DNA from: Balneola vulgaris DSM 17893
GTDB taxonomy: Bacteria > Bacteroidota > Rhodothermia > Balneolales > Balneolaceae
Assembly: GCF_000375465.1 (NCBI RefSeq)
Contig: NZ_AQXH01000001.1
Span: 953,212 to 1,017,211 of the forward strand
Length of the DNA stretch: 64,000 nt
Direction of reading: 5' to 3'
In this document: in pieces, positions 54,257-64,000 of the stretch
How positions within the stretch are numbered: the stretch's first letter is position 1
Layout of the letters: the number at the start of each line of letters is the position of its first letter
Translations under genes and position numbers: made by a program
Notes under the pieces: model-generated
What the model was told of the DNA's origin: nothing
Databases searched by the model: none
Seen by the model: only the letters and a program-made list of their open reading frames with translations

Positions 54257-57200
54257 TTATTTAATTAATGTCATCTTTTGGATGAGAGCCTTACCGTTCA
54301 CTTCTAAACGGTAGATATACATCCCAGAGGCAAGGTCTCTTGCGTTAAAAGTAACCGTATGCCTTCCTGCTGAGGTAAACTCATTATTGATAAGCGTTGC
54401 TACTTTTCTACCAAGTACATCGTATACCTCAAGTTTTACTTTCCCAGCCATTGGAACACCAAACTGAATAGCTGTGCTTGGGTTAAATGGATTCGGATAG
54501 TTCTGACGAAGCTCAATCGCATCTGGTATGTCAACAACTTCTTCGTTTGAAACGGAAGTACTAGGTTCCATTCTAACTAGATACACTGGTTGCTCACTTG
54601 TTGATGCTTTTGCCTTAGCAAGGCTATTTAAATCTGAGTCAGTGGTGGTTTTTACCTTTTTCGTAATCTGAATGGCTTCTTCAATACGAGCATCGTATTC
54701 CTGCATGGTTTGCAGATCAACTATCGTAATTTTCCAATCGTCTGGTAATTCAGAACTTTCCCAACTTAGATTAAACGTGCCACCTACATTAGTATTTAGG
54801 TAGAATGGAATTTCAATCATCTCGCCAAGCGACTCAGGTACTGTGTTAATTACCATATTCAAGTCATCTACTTTCGAGAAGAGATTTGAATATTGTGCGG
54901 ATAGTGGTTGTAAGTAATACGCGTCATTTCGATCGGCCCCAATCATTGATTCTGGCATTATGCGAACTGTACTCTTACTCACTTTGTCTGAACCTTCACT
55001 AGCTAAGTTAAATGCAAGTGTAGGTATATCCTTCTGTTCGTTTACAGCTTTTAAACCTGCATCCACTACATGGTCATCATATCCTAGTTCAACATTAGCA
55101 GTTACTCCTGAAGTAACTAAGCGAACGAAGAACGATTCATATGGACTGATTTGTCCTGAACCAGCTACTACGTATTCACCATTTTGAGTATCCCATCTAT
55201 AGATGAAGTTACTTGCACTAGCATCCGATCTTTGAATGGTGTTGAGTAGTGAATCTACGCTAATATTCCACCCATAAGGGTTACCCATAAGAGCCCAACC
55301 CTCATCGCCATTTGTTGTAGTAGAATTGTCTTTATCTACGTTCTTAATGGTTACTGTAATATTATCGGTAGTAAATGGATTACCGTAATTCGGCAACAGC
55401 TTAGGCCATCCACCGTTTGCAGGTGGGTTTCCATCTAAGAAATCATCATCAGCAAATAAATATGCTAACAATCCTTGTCCAGCTGCCAATTTAGTGGTAT
55501 CCAAATCGGTAGTTATCGGCTCGAAGAAAGCACTATCCTGATTAAAGGTATACAGTGTTGGGCCTGCACCTGGTGCATCTGAGTTAACAGCACCTTGTGT
55601 CCATAGACTTCCTAACCAGTCGTTGATTGTAACATCTGTTGGGTTAGATAACATGAACCAACCATTTTGATCAGCCGTATGATGCAACTGTGGATTCGCT
55701 TTTAGTGTAGCTACTGCCACTTTTATTGAGTCGCTAAACTGACCTGCATTCAAGCGAATGGTTAACGAATCTGTATTCATTAGGGAGTTAGCATATTTCA
55801 GCGAACCTGTTGATGGTAAATATGATTCTGTTTGTGCAGAAGTGATACTTACATCGCCTGAATTGAATACGTTATCACTGTTGTTATCAATGAATAAGGT
55901 ACCTTCAATGGCTTCATCTAAAGTGATAGTCATCGTTGTATCAATATAGTTGGCCTCGAAGTTGAAGAAGCTACCAGGGATTGTAAGTGTACTATCATTA
56001 TAGCTGATGAGTGTGGTATCAGGAGTCTGAATTAGATCGAACTCTTTGTAAACCGACATAAACTGGCTGAAGGAAGTAATACCTGTCCAGGTTACCTCAC
56101 CAGTAGTTGCATTTGCTGAAGAAGCGCCGCCTAAGTCTGTCCAACTACCCGAAGAATTTGAACTTCTTTTGAATAGTTTTATCTGAGATGGCATAGCCGC
56201 TTGCTCTGGTGTAATTGCACCAGAACCATAGTTCAGTGTAAGATCAGCTGAGAATGTACCAGGATCTCCATATAAGTTGATCACAAAGTACGTGCCACCA
56301 ATTGTTGAAGTAACACCTGCTGGGAAGCTATTAGGATCCCCAGATATTTCGGTTACCTGAACATCAACTGGGTTATCGAAACCATCGCCCATAGATAGGG
56401 TTGTTTTACCGATGGTTGTTGAACCTGTTTGGAAATCATTGGCTTCCTCTATAGTTCCTTGGCCTATTGGTGCTTCAGAAACTACCCAACCGTTAGAGTT
56501 ATTGATAAAACCATCCATTTTACCCGTTCCATCGGTAGCCGTGCTTCCACTGCCATCGTTGAACTGTAAGTAAGTACGTAGGTATTTTTGTTGACCTTCG
56601 TAGGTGCGGTGCATAAATGATCGTATTTCAGATTCTGTGCGTTTTACATCCCAAATGCGAAGTTCGTCGACGGTTCCATAGAAGTCATTTCCATTAAATC
56701 TATGAGCACCTAACCTCCAAGCACTTCCATCAGCAACAAGTAAGTCTGCTGAAACGGTATCTTCAGCAACTCCATTTATGTACAGTGTGAGCAAACCTTT
56801 GGTCTCACCAACAACGGCGATGTGATACCAAGCATCCGTTGTAGCAAGAGTTGAACTAGTTGTCTCAATCTTATTTGAAGGTGCTGGACCAGGCCCACAG
56901 CACATACTAGTTGGAGCTTCTGGTTCAAAGCCTCCTTCACCACCGCCGCCACCACCAACGCTTGGTTGGTTATGGGATGCGTAAAATTGATTTGAGGCAT
57001 TAATCCCTATCATTACATCATCACTACTGTAAGAGAGAATCACTTGCTCGGTGTTTAAAGCAGATGGTTTCACCCACATTTCAGTAGTAAAGTTGGCAGG
57101 AACATAATCTGTGTTAATATTCACATACTCTGCATAACTCGTATTTGAATCAAATTCAAGAGCACTACCAGCTACTGTTTCGTAGGTGAATTCTTCTGTT

Positions 57201-60200
57201 CTTGGTTCAGGACCTATAGCACGAGTGTAGCTAAACCCACCGCCACTGCCACCAGAAGACCAAGAAGAGAAGTTAATATCAAAGTATAAGTTTTCTGCTT
57301 CTACATACACTACCATATCAGTGCCTTCTATATAATCTCCAATTGCACCTTGAAGAGTATTCTCGAATGTATTAAAAGTTAAGGTAGATAGGTCATCAGT
57401 TGTTCCCAATGCCCACAATGTACCTTCTGGTGAGGATGAACTTGAATAGCTAGTTTCGAATGCCGCATTGTAAAAACCTCTGTCATCACCTCTGGTAAAC
57501 CAAACCGTTTCGGAAACCTTGTCCTGATTAGCAGGATCGGTAGCGTCGGCATAATTAGCTTTCGTAAAGGTAAAGGTAGAATCATTTTTACTCCAGATGG
57601 TTGGTGGAGGTGCTGTTGTAAAGCTACCAACAGCAGTTGAAGCTGTTAGTATTTTTTCAGCTCCCGGCAACCCATTCATCTCGAATATTTCTACATAGTA
57701 TTCCGTCTCAGCTTGAAGTCCTGAAACAGCCGTTGAGTTTGCAGCACCGGCATAGATTACATAATTACCAGTGCCTAATTGAGTTCCAGAACCAAATACT
57801 GGATGCGGGTTATAATTCGCGCTATCAGCAGGGATAGCATCCACAGCACTTGCTTCCTTAAGAACTACCAGGCGACGATTGCCATCTCCATTTGTCCAGC
57901 TTATTACTGAAGATGTAGCCGTTGAATTAGCTGATATATTACTTGCTGCTAGAGTTGGTGTTGTTGCAATAACCTCTTCATTTAATGCCGTAAGTAATAC
58001 TCTATTCCCCGCAGCATTATAGTCGGCCGCATGGGTAATTACATCTAATGCCGCATCACCATTTACATCTACAAATACGAGATCGTTAGGGAACGAACCA
58101 TAACTATATGGAGAAGAATTTGGATATTTGAATAAACTTTGGTTTCCAAATACTGCACTACCATTGTTGTATGCAAACAGAATTTCTTGACCTCCAGTGA
58201 GATCATTTTCGTAGTATATAACAATGTCTATATCATTGTCGCCATCTATATCTTTTACATACACATCATTCAAGAAAGCATTGGCATCTAGACCATAATC
58301 GTTTGCCGTTCCGAAGGTACCATCACCATTGTTTACTAATACTGTGAAGGCATAACTATCAGAACGCATTACTATTACATCATTGAAGCCATCACCATTG
58401 AAATCAGCAATTCTAATTTCCTCTGGATCAGTACCCACTTCGTACATGGCCGTACCTTCAAAGGAGCCCAATGAATTGGTCATTACCAGTAACTTAGACT
58501 GCCCTTTTTCAGTGGCTAGGATATCAATATCCCCATCGTTGTCGATGTCGCCTGCGGCAATATGATCTGAATTAAAGCCTGTACCTGAACTTTCATGTTG
58601 CATTGTAGAATAACCACTGGTTGGGAAACTAAAATCACCAGCTCCAAACTTATAATACATTAGTTGGCTTCCTTGTAAATGGATTATATCAGGGTAACCG
58701 TCACTGTTAATATCTGCCAAGATATGTTCATAGTTCGAAAAAGTAACTGTGCTAATCGTATCAGCAATAGAGAATACACCCGTACCGTCATTAGAAAACA
58801 AGTGATTATCACCATATGGCTTGGATACGATATCTACATCTCCATCGCCATCAATATCATCAAGCATGAGCTTCTCAGTGCTAGATATCGCAATAGTAGA
58901 GGAATGACTGTAAGTACCTGCCGTATTTTTGAATACTTCAATAGACGAACCATTATTCGCTATCAAATCAATGTCACCATCGTTATCTACATCGGCACCT
59001 CGCATAATGCTTAAACTAGAGTATGCACTCACATCGGTTGAGTCTCTATAAACAAAGGTACCAAAACCAGAAGCAGCGGTTGTGAACGAACTAATAAATG
59101 GTTGGAAGAGTTTTACACCATCCAAATTTGTTACGTTTGTACTTACAGTAATAATTAACTCTTCACCTACTTTAAAATCAGTATTAGGGTTAATGGTAAG
59201 CGTTTTTGTACCTGCGCTGTAAGTATACACCGCATCTATTACACCTGAAGTAGTACTTCTAACATGTACGTTACTACTAGTAAGAGTAGCTGGGTCCATG
59301 TCTTTGCTGAAGGTGATGGTCACATTATCTGACACCGTAATTCCTAATGCATTAGGTGCTGGAGTTGCCGACACAACTTCAACTTTAGGCATATTCAAGG
59401 TCGTTTTAATGGTACTACTTTCACCATATACCAAGTCTAATGCCCCATCTTTGTTTAAGTCAAGCAACTCAAAATCAGACATATAACCACCAAAGTTTAT
59501 TTCTTGGAAGCTAGAAAATGATCCAGATCCATCATTAGGGTATGCCATTAATCGTTGTGAATCGCGGATTATGATGTCTAAATCTTCATCTCCATCAAAA
59601 TCATAGAGTTTGATGTCTCGAACAGAAGAAGCAACGCTTTGAGAAGCACTAAATACTCCACTTCCTTGATTTAACATTACAGTGAATGCGTCTCCATCAT
59701 TATCAGACACCACTAAATCTAGAGCCCCATCACCATTCAAATCACCAGTTCTTAGGTAACTCGGCCTATTTGTAACAGCATAACTAACGCGAGCGGCGAA
59801 GGTGCCTGAACCGTCATTTTTTAATACAGATATGGTGTTATCATTGTAATCCGAACTAACCAAATCTATATCACCATCACCATCTACATCAAAAGCTTCT
59901 AAGCGATCTGGGCTATTTCCAAATGCCATTGAAACTGTGCTTTGAGTAAATGTTCCATCTTGATCGTTGGTTAACTTGATCAGGTTTTGAGTAGAGTTTC
60001 CAGCAAGCAGAATATCAACATACCCATCCGCGTCAATATCCTTCACATCAATTCCGTAAGCTAAATCTCCCGTTAATGTAAACGATTCAACCAACGTTAA
60101 ACCGCCTACACCATCGTTTGAATAGGTTAAGATATTAGTATTTGAAGATACCCTTTGAGTAATAACTACATCAAAATCACCATCATTATCCATATCGGCT

Positions 60201-63200
60201 ACTTTCAATGCGATGGGTGAATTATTCGAAATAGTAGTTGTATCCACAGTGCCAAATCCACCATTCCCATCATTAAAAGCAACAGATATAGCATATGGCC
60301 AGTTTATTCCATTTACTATATCTAGATCACCATCACCGTCCATGTCGGCCGTAGCCATGGTTTGAATTTTCATAGAACCTGTAAGATTATAAGTCGCTTC
60401 ACTTAGGTAAACTTCAGCCGCATAATTCTTCACTGTAAATGAGTAGCTCACTTCATCTTCTAGATTCAAGCCTTGGGTTGAACTAATTGCTTGAGATAGT
60501 GTTACAATGATTTCTTCCCCTGGATTAAGTGTATTTGTTGGATCAAAAGAAATTGTATTTGTTCCTCCTGTATAACTTACTGAACCATCAATACTCCCTG
60601 TTTTGGAACCATAAACGGTTACATTGGTTGAGTTTACAGTAGTAGGATCCAAGCTTGTATTAAAAGCTACCTCAATGTTTGCAGAGGTGTCTGCAGATAG
60701 GCTATACACATCCGGCGTTCTAGAAACAATCGCTGGCTGAACACCACCAAGGTGAACAGAAAGTTGCCCTGTATTATAGTTAGCACTCAATACATCTGTA
60801 ACTCCATCTTTGTTTACATCAGCAAGGGCAATCGACTTGGGAGCATCTCCTGAAGAAATGATTTCCGTTTCAGTTAATGAAGCAGAACCATCATTTGTAA
60901 GAACTACAAAATTATCGTTAGTACTATTTGCTAACACAACATCTAAGTCTCCATCACCATCTATATCCATAGCTTGAAGGTCATCAGCTACGAAATATTC
61001 GGTCAAAGACGTTTCGGCTTTAGCTGCAAAGGTACCATCACCATTATTTTGGTAGTATGCAATTTTCCCGGCTATAGAAACGACAGCATCTAAATACCCG
61101 TCGCCATTAAAGTCGCCCGTTCTAACTGCACCTGCAACTGCATTCAACGTATAAGTATTTGTTGAAGGAGTGCTGGTGCCAACATTCGAGCTGGTTTTAA
61201 AAGTTGAAATACCGGCATTATTATCTACATAAGCAGCATCTAATATCCCATCGTTGTTTAAGTCAACTACTTCTACATTTATGTCGCTTGAACTCAAATT
61301 CCATTCTGTTGAGAAAGTACCTGTTCCATCGTTCATTTGACGTCTCAATGAACCTGAACTTGAATAGATGATGTCTAGATCGCCATCAACATCTAAGTCA
61401 GCAAGGGTTATATCAGTACCAATCCCTGAAATAGATTGGGTAGTACGTGCAGAGAATGTTCCGCTTCCTGTACCAGTAAATACCGATACCAATGATTCAT
61501 TAGCTACAGTAACGATATCTAAGTTACCATCACCATTTACATCTCCAGCATCTAAAGCTGTTACTTCATTACCGGCGTAATATTGAGTTGCCGCTCCGAA
61601 TGTACCATCACCGACTCCTAATAAAATAGAAATACTATCAGCTGTGAAGTTAGCAGTTGCTACATCCTCAATACCATCAGCATTAAAATCCCGAACAACG
61701 ATATCATCCGCACCAGATCCCGCAGCGTATGCTGTACCTGCACCATAAGATCCTCCAGACCCTGCACTGCTCAAGAATGCAAAAGTAAATGGATTCTGCA
61801 TTGCAGCACCTGTGCTACTTTCAACATTTCCATTCGCGCTTACTTTGATGAGCTCACCAGCAAGAAAAGTTGAATCTGCTGTAATAGTCACTGTAGAATC
61901 TAATGATGAATAGCTATACAAAGCTGAATATGACCCTCGAATAGATCCTGTTACTTGAATACTACTCTCATCTAAAGTAGTAGCGTTTATAGCATCATTA
62001 AATTTTAGAGTAATGCTACTAGCAGCACCAATGCCAAACGTACCATTTTGTGGTGTACCCGATGCCACTTCAGGCCCTGTGTACGCTTCCACAACTGAGA
62101 AAGTACCATTCCCATTAGCTGTGATAAGATCTAAATCACCATCATTATCAACATCAGCTGATGTTATATGATTACCATATGTTGAGTTTAAACTAAATGT
62201 AGACTCCGTTAAAACTCCAGTGCCGTCATTCGATAATATGGATAGGTTATTGCCAACACCATTTGTTACCACCGCATCTTGATCACCATCTGAATCCACA
62301 TCCAGTGCTGTTATCCAAGTAGGTGAAGTTCCTACAGTGGTGGTATTTGTACCGATATATGAGGCCCCAAATTGGTCGTAATTAACATCCACTCGGTTTA
62401 CATCAAGTGCCAATACCATAGCGTCAACTCGTCCAGTGGTGCCATTTACATTTGCGGTAGCTAAGGCAACTGGATTTGTTCCAACACTCCAAGAAGAACC
62501 TGAAGTAAGTGTACCACTACCATCATTCGTGAACTCCTGAAGTAAACTTGAGGTACCAATTACAACAAGTATATCAATATCGTTATCATAATCGGAATCA
62601 ACGGCTTTTAAAGAAGAAACACTTGCACCCGTGGCAACGCCCTTTTCAGCATTAAAAGATCCCGTTCCGTCATTTAGAAAAACATGTAGACTGTCCGAAT
62701 CAATATTGGATTGAATAATGTCTACAAAGCCATCACCATTCATGTCTGCGGCAACTTGAGATTTTGCCGGCGATTGCATTAAAGTGCCATAATCTGTTCG
62801 AGCTGCAAAGGTACCTGTTCCACTACCATTGTTTAAAAATACCGACAAACTGTTCGCAGCATTGTTCGCAGTTACAATATCATTATCACCATCCTTATCA
62901 ACATCAACCGTTGATAGTTCAAAAACCGACTGATTGGTAGCTAAATCAGTCCCTGCACCATAAGTCCCATCTCCATTGTTAATGAACACAGTAACCACAT
63001 TTTGGAGAGGTGTTGCAATCACTAAATCGAGATATCCATCTTCGTTTAAATCAGCTACAGAAGTGTAGTTTGCATAGTTTCCTGCACCTTTTACGGTATA
63101 ATCAACTGGAGCTTTAAATTCACCAATACTATTGTTGGTAGTTTTAAAACCGTAATAATAAGCACTAGCTAATGGGGTATTATCTGTAGCATCTTGTGCT

Positions 63201-63505
63201 CCGGTAGTAATCATAACACTAATTTCTTCCCCAACTTTAAAATCTTGAGAAGGGTCGAATGTTATTTGATTTCCACTTGTGCTAAAAGCACCGCTATATA
63301 TGGTGCCGAAGTTTCCAGTTACAATAATGGTTGAAGTGTCGATAGTGGCCATATCCATGGCTTCACTAAAAGTAATTACAATATTAGCGTCGGTGCTAAT
63401 ATCGTTACTATGCTTTAGTGGCGATACGGCTGTTACTGCAGGTTGAGCTAACCCACTAAACACCGTAATTATGGCCAAAAATACCGTTCCGAATAGCTGT
63501 TTCAT
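54257..63505 (-). CDS. Giant secreted FG-GAP/VCBS-type repeat protein, 3082 residues
   Basis: Signal peptide 1-20. Then four modules of about 450 residues (near 21-476, 477-919, 920-1370, 1371-1840), each an Ig-like domain of the SbsA/Big_5 type (VSPLKHSNDISTDANIVITF is the first) followed by seven FG-GAP repeats with calcium loops such as DLNEDGYLD or DIDGDGDLD. Next are a fibronectin-like stretch (about 1841-1945), a region with Asp/Ser-rich strands, a LamG-like jellyroll (about 2110-2340), further beta domains, and a C-terminal sorting domain (about 2995-3082) with NYPNPFNPST and GMYIYRL. It is probably exported by the type IX system and displayed at the surface as a long adhesin or enzyme carrier. 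Confidence 0.92.
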   Translation of the reverse strand: MKQLFGTVFLAIITVFSGLAQPAVTAVSPLKHSNDISTDANIVITFSEAMDMATIDTSTIIVTGNFGTIYSGAFSTSGNQITFDPSQDFKVGEEISVMITTGAQDATDNTPLASAYYYGFKTTNNSIGEFKAPVDYTVKGAGNYANYTSVADLNEDGYLDLVIATPLQNVVTVFINNGDGTYGAGTDLATNQSVFELSTVDVDKDGDNDIVTANNAANSLSVFLNNGSGTGTFAARTDYGTLMQSPAKSQVAADMNGDGFVDIIQSNIDSDSLHVFLNDGTGSFNAEKGVATGASVSSLKAVDSDYDNDIDILVVIGTSSLLQEFTNDGSGTLTSGSSWSVGTNPVALATANVNGTTGRVDAMVLALDVNRVDVNYDQFGASYIGTNTTTVGTSPTWITALDVDSDGDQDAVVTNGVGNNLSILSNDGTGVLTESTFSLNSTYGNHITSADVDNDGDLDLITANGNGTFSVVEAYTGPEVASGTPQNGTFGIGAASSITLKFNDAINATTLDESSIQVTGSIRGSYSALYSYSSLDSTVTITADSTFLAGELIKVSANGNVESSTGAAMQNPFTFAFLSSAGSGGSYGAGTAYAAGSGADDIVVRDFNADGIEDVATANFTADSISILLGVGDGTFGAATQYYAGNEVTALDAGDVNGDGNLDIVTVANESLVSVFTGTGSGTFSARTTQSISGIGTDITLADLDVDGDLDIIYSSSGSLRRQMNDGTGTFSTEWNLSSSDINVEVVDLNNDGILDAAYVDNNAGISTFKTSSNVGTSTPSTNTYTLNAVAGAVRTGDFNGDGYLDAVVSIAGKIAYYQNNGDGTFAAKAETSLTEYFVADDLQAMDIDGDGDLDVVLANSTNDNFVVLTNDGSASLTETEIISSGDAPKSIALADVNKDGVTDVLSANYNTGQLSVHLGGVQPAIVSRTPDVYSLSADTSANIEVAFNTSLDPTTVNSTNVTVYGSKTGSIDGSVSYTGGTNTISFDPTNTLNPGEEIIVTLSQAISSTQGLNLEDEVSYSFTVKNYAAEVYLSEATYNLTGSMKIQTMATADMDGDGDLDIVNGINWPYAISVAFNDGNGGFGTVDTTTISNNSPIALKVADMDNDGDFDVVITQRVSSNTNILTYSNDGVGGLTLVESFTLTGDLAYGIDVKDIDADGYVDILLAGNSTQNLIKLTNDQDGTFTQSTVSMAFGNSPDRLEAFDVDGDGDIDLVSSDYNDNTISVLKNDGSGTFAARVSYAVTNRPSYLRTGDLNGDGALDLVVSDNDGDAFTVMLNQGSGVFSASQSVASSVRDIKLYDFDGDEDLDIIIRDSQRLMAYPNDGSGSFSSFQEINFGGYMSDFELLDLNKDGALDLVYGESSTIKTTLNMPKVEVVSATPAPNALGITVSDNVTITFSKDMDPATLTSSNVHVRSTTSGVIDAVYTYSAGTKTLTINPNTDFKVGEELIITVSTNVTNLDGVKLFQPFISSFTTAASGFGTFVYRDSTDVSAYSSLSIMRGADVDNDGDIDLIANNGSSIEVFKNTAGTYSHSSTIAISSTEKLMLDDIDGDGDVDIVSKPYGDNHLFSNDGTGVFSIADTISTVTFSNYEHILADINSDGYPDIIHLQGSQLMYYKFGAGDFSFPTSGYSTMQHESSGTGFNSDHIAAGDIDNDGDIDILATEKGQSKLLVMTNSLGSFEGTAMYEVGTDPEEIRIADFNGDGFNDVIVMRSDSYAFTVLVNNGDGTFGTANDYGLDANAFLNDVYVKDIDGDNDIDIVIYYENDLTGGQEILFAYNNGSAVFGNQSLFKYPNSSPYSYGSFPNDLVFVDVNGDAALDVITHAADYNAAGNRVLLTALNEEVIATTPTLAASNISANSTATSSVISWTNGDGNRRLVVLKEASAVDAIPADSANYNPHPVFGSGTQLGTGNYVIYAGAANSTAVSGLQAETEYYVEIFEMNGLPGAEKILTASTAVGSFTTAPPPTIWSKNDSTFTFTKANYADATDPANQDKVSETVWFTRGDDRGFYNAAFETSYSSSSSPEGTLWALGTTDDLSTLTFNTFENTLQGAIGDYIEGTDMVVYVEAENLYFDINFSSWSSGGSGGGFSYTRAIGPEPRTEEFTYETVAGSALEFDSNTSYAEYVNINTDYVPANFTTEMWVKPSALNTEQVILSYSSDDVMIGINASNQFYASHNQPSVGGGGGGEGGFEPEAPTSMCCGPGPAPSNKIETTSSTLATTDAWYHIAVVGETKGLLTLYINGVAEDTVSADLLVADGSAWRLGAHRFNGNDFYGTVDELRIWDVKRTESEIRSFMHRTYEGQQKYLRTYLQFNDGSGSTATDGTGKMDGFINNSNGWVVSEAPIGQGTIEEANDFQTGSTTIGKTTLSMGDGFDNPVDVQVTEISGDPNSFPAGVTSTIGGTYFVINLYGDPGTFSADLTLNYGSGAITPEQAAMPSQIKLFKRSSNSSGSWTDLGGASSANATTGEVTWTGITSFSQFMSVYKEFDLIQTPDTTLISYNDSTLTIPGSFFNFEANYIDTTMTITLDEAIEGTLFIDNNSDNVFNSGDVSITSAQTESYLPSTGSLKYANSLMNTDSLTIRLNAGQFSDSIKVAVATLKANPQLHHTADQNGWFMLSNPTDVTINDWLGSLWTQGAVNSDAPGAGPTLYTFNQDSAFFEPITTDLDTTKLAAGQGLLAYLFADDDFLDGNPPANGGWPKLLPNYGNPFTTDNITVTIKNVDKDNSTTTNGDEGWALMGNPYGWNISVDSLLNTIQRSDASASNFIYRWDTQNGEYVVAGSGQISPYESFFVRLVTSGVTANVELGYDDHVVDAGLKAVNEQKDIPTLAFNLASEGSDKVSKSTVRIMPESMIGADRNDAYYLQPLSAQYSNLFSKVDDLNMVINTVPESLGEMIEIPFYLNTNVGGTFNLSWESSELPDDWKITIVDLQTMQEYDARIEEAIQITKKVKTTTDSDLNSLAKAKASTSEQPVYLVRMEPSTSVSNEEVVDIPDAIELRQNYPNPFNPSTAIQFGVPMAGKVKLEVYDVLGRKVATLINNEFTSAGRHTVTFNARDLASGMYIYRLEVNGKALIQKMTLIK

Positions 63506-63530
63506 TTTAATAAGACTAAGATGTGATAGG

Positions 63531-63554
63531 GATTCAATGAATGATTCAATGAAT
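63531..63554. repeat. Perfect 12-bp tandem repeat
   Basis: GATTCAATGAAT occurs twice in a row, 26-49 nt upstream of the giant gene start. It could be an activator site pair or slippage product. Confidence 0.6.
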
Positions 63555-63579
63555 TTCGAAATGATATAGATGTACTAAT

Positions 63580-63611
63580 CTGAGGGCGCAGTACTAGCGT
63601 TAAATCCTCAG
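63580..63611. repeat. Inverted repeat in the upstream region of the giant gene
   Basis: CTGAGG and CCTCAG with a 20-nt loop; possible leader hairpin on the minus strand. Confidence 0.35.
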
Positions 63612-63728
63612 TATTTGATGGGCTTTTAAACTCGTAATGAGTTAAACCAGTTGTTATACAATCCATAGCAATAAGCAATCCATTGTTTATCGCGCCTGGT
63701 TTAGATGAACTCCAAGTTATCTATGAGT

Positions 63729-63747
63729 GGTGGTATCTCGTACCACC
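63729..63747. repeat. Inverted repeat GGTGGTA/TACCACC
   Basis: Perfect 7-bp arms with a TCTCG loop, 224 nt upstream of the giant gene start; no T run on either side. Confidence 0.4.
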
Positions 63748-64000
63748 GTGTGCTTTCACATCCTTCAGCTGATAGAATCCTTTACAGTACTCTTAATTGC
63801 TGATTCACTTATGGTAGTCTCTCATTTGCTCCCCACAAGCGTTGTGATACCCATAGAATAAACTGTACCCCTAAAACCAATACGCTAGTATCAAATTACT
63901 AGCCACAAGTTTCTCAATTAGATAGGCTCGTTCAATAGATAAGACTACTCAATCGTATAGGCACTTGTACTCATACACCAGCTTATAACATCATATAAGC

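Larger units (their letters stand above)
63506..64000. other. Intergenic region upstream of the giant gene
   Basis: 495 nt with no gene that I can support on either strand. It should hold the promoter of the giant gene. It contains a 12-bp tandem repeat and two inverted repeats, listed separately. The rest shows nothing distinctive. Confidence 0.6.

Noticed and set aside
63710-63800. Short plus-strand frame of 26 codons in the upstream region of the giant gene
   Set aside because: Too short, no recognisable features, crosses the GGTGGTA/TACCACC hairpin.

Overview
The window is a chromosomal stretch of a low-GC Gram-negative bacterium that looks like a member of the Bacteroidota/Balneolota group (inferred from sequence, not searched). 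The reasons are: secreted proteins ending in type IX secretion-style C-terminal domains that contain a NYPNPFNPST stretch; lipoproteins with short signal peptides; an alpha polymerase carrying an N-terminal proofreading exonuclease; and mostly weak Shine-Dalgarno sequences. There are no rRNA or tRNA genes, no CRISPR array and no intact insertion sequence. Most of the window is ordinary core genome read from the minus strand.

Layout. 1-3.8 kb: an SDR oxidoreductase cut by the window edge, purL and a HAD phosphatase. 3.9-5.8 kb (+): LemA and two TPM-domain proteins. 5.8-12.2 kb (-): a methionine gamma-lyase-like enzyme with its Lrp-type regulator, an M20 peptidase, and fadE with a TetR regulator. 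12.3-14.2 kb (-): a translationally coupled redoxin-pdxH-trmB operon. 14.2-24.6 kb: an unknown protein, a radical SAM protein, two lipoproteins, Nudix-pyrG, a glycerophosphodiesterase, rlmB, a NamZ-like lipoprotein and ndk. 24.7-32.5 kb (+): a multidomain adenylate cyclase, a YyaL-like protein, and an ECF sigma/RskA-type anti-sigma/CHRD surface-protein locus. 32.6-42.2 kb: a DUF4412-like protein, mnmA, a small membrane protein, an HNH protein, glutamate dehydrogenase with a small GHKL ATPase, trxA and dnaE. 42.4-48 kb (+): a secreted unknown, oxyR, then a DNA-repair cassette (MBL-fold exonuclease, ATP-dependent ligase, HhH glycosylase). 48-53 kb (-): a beta-propeller lipoprotein, a fasciclin protein, a Ca/Na antiporter and an M61-like peptidase. 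53.1-53.7 kb is a non-coding island rich in palindromes. 53.8-63.5 kb (-): two tiny coupled proteins sharing a C-terminal APIDGGLGLLA motif and a 3082-residue secreted protein.

The most interesting points are these: the giant protein is four repeats of one Ig-like domain plus exactly seven calcium-loop repeats, i.e. probably four seven-bladed propellers in a row; the paired short PID-CTERM-like proteins; the sigma/anti-sigma/CHRD operon; the repair cassette headed by a perfect inverted repeat next to oxyR; an SRPBCC-zinc ribbon-adenylate cyclase fusion; and three genes whose start codon lies only 4-5 nt after a perfect inverted repeat. Sixteen intrinsic terminators were placed by eye plus one weaker candidate; one of the sixteen lies inside the coding region of a convergent gene.
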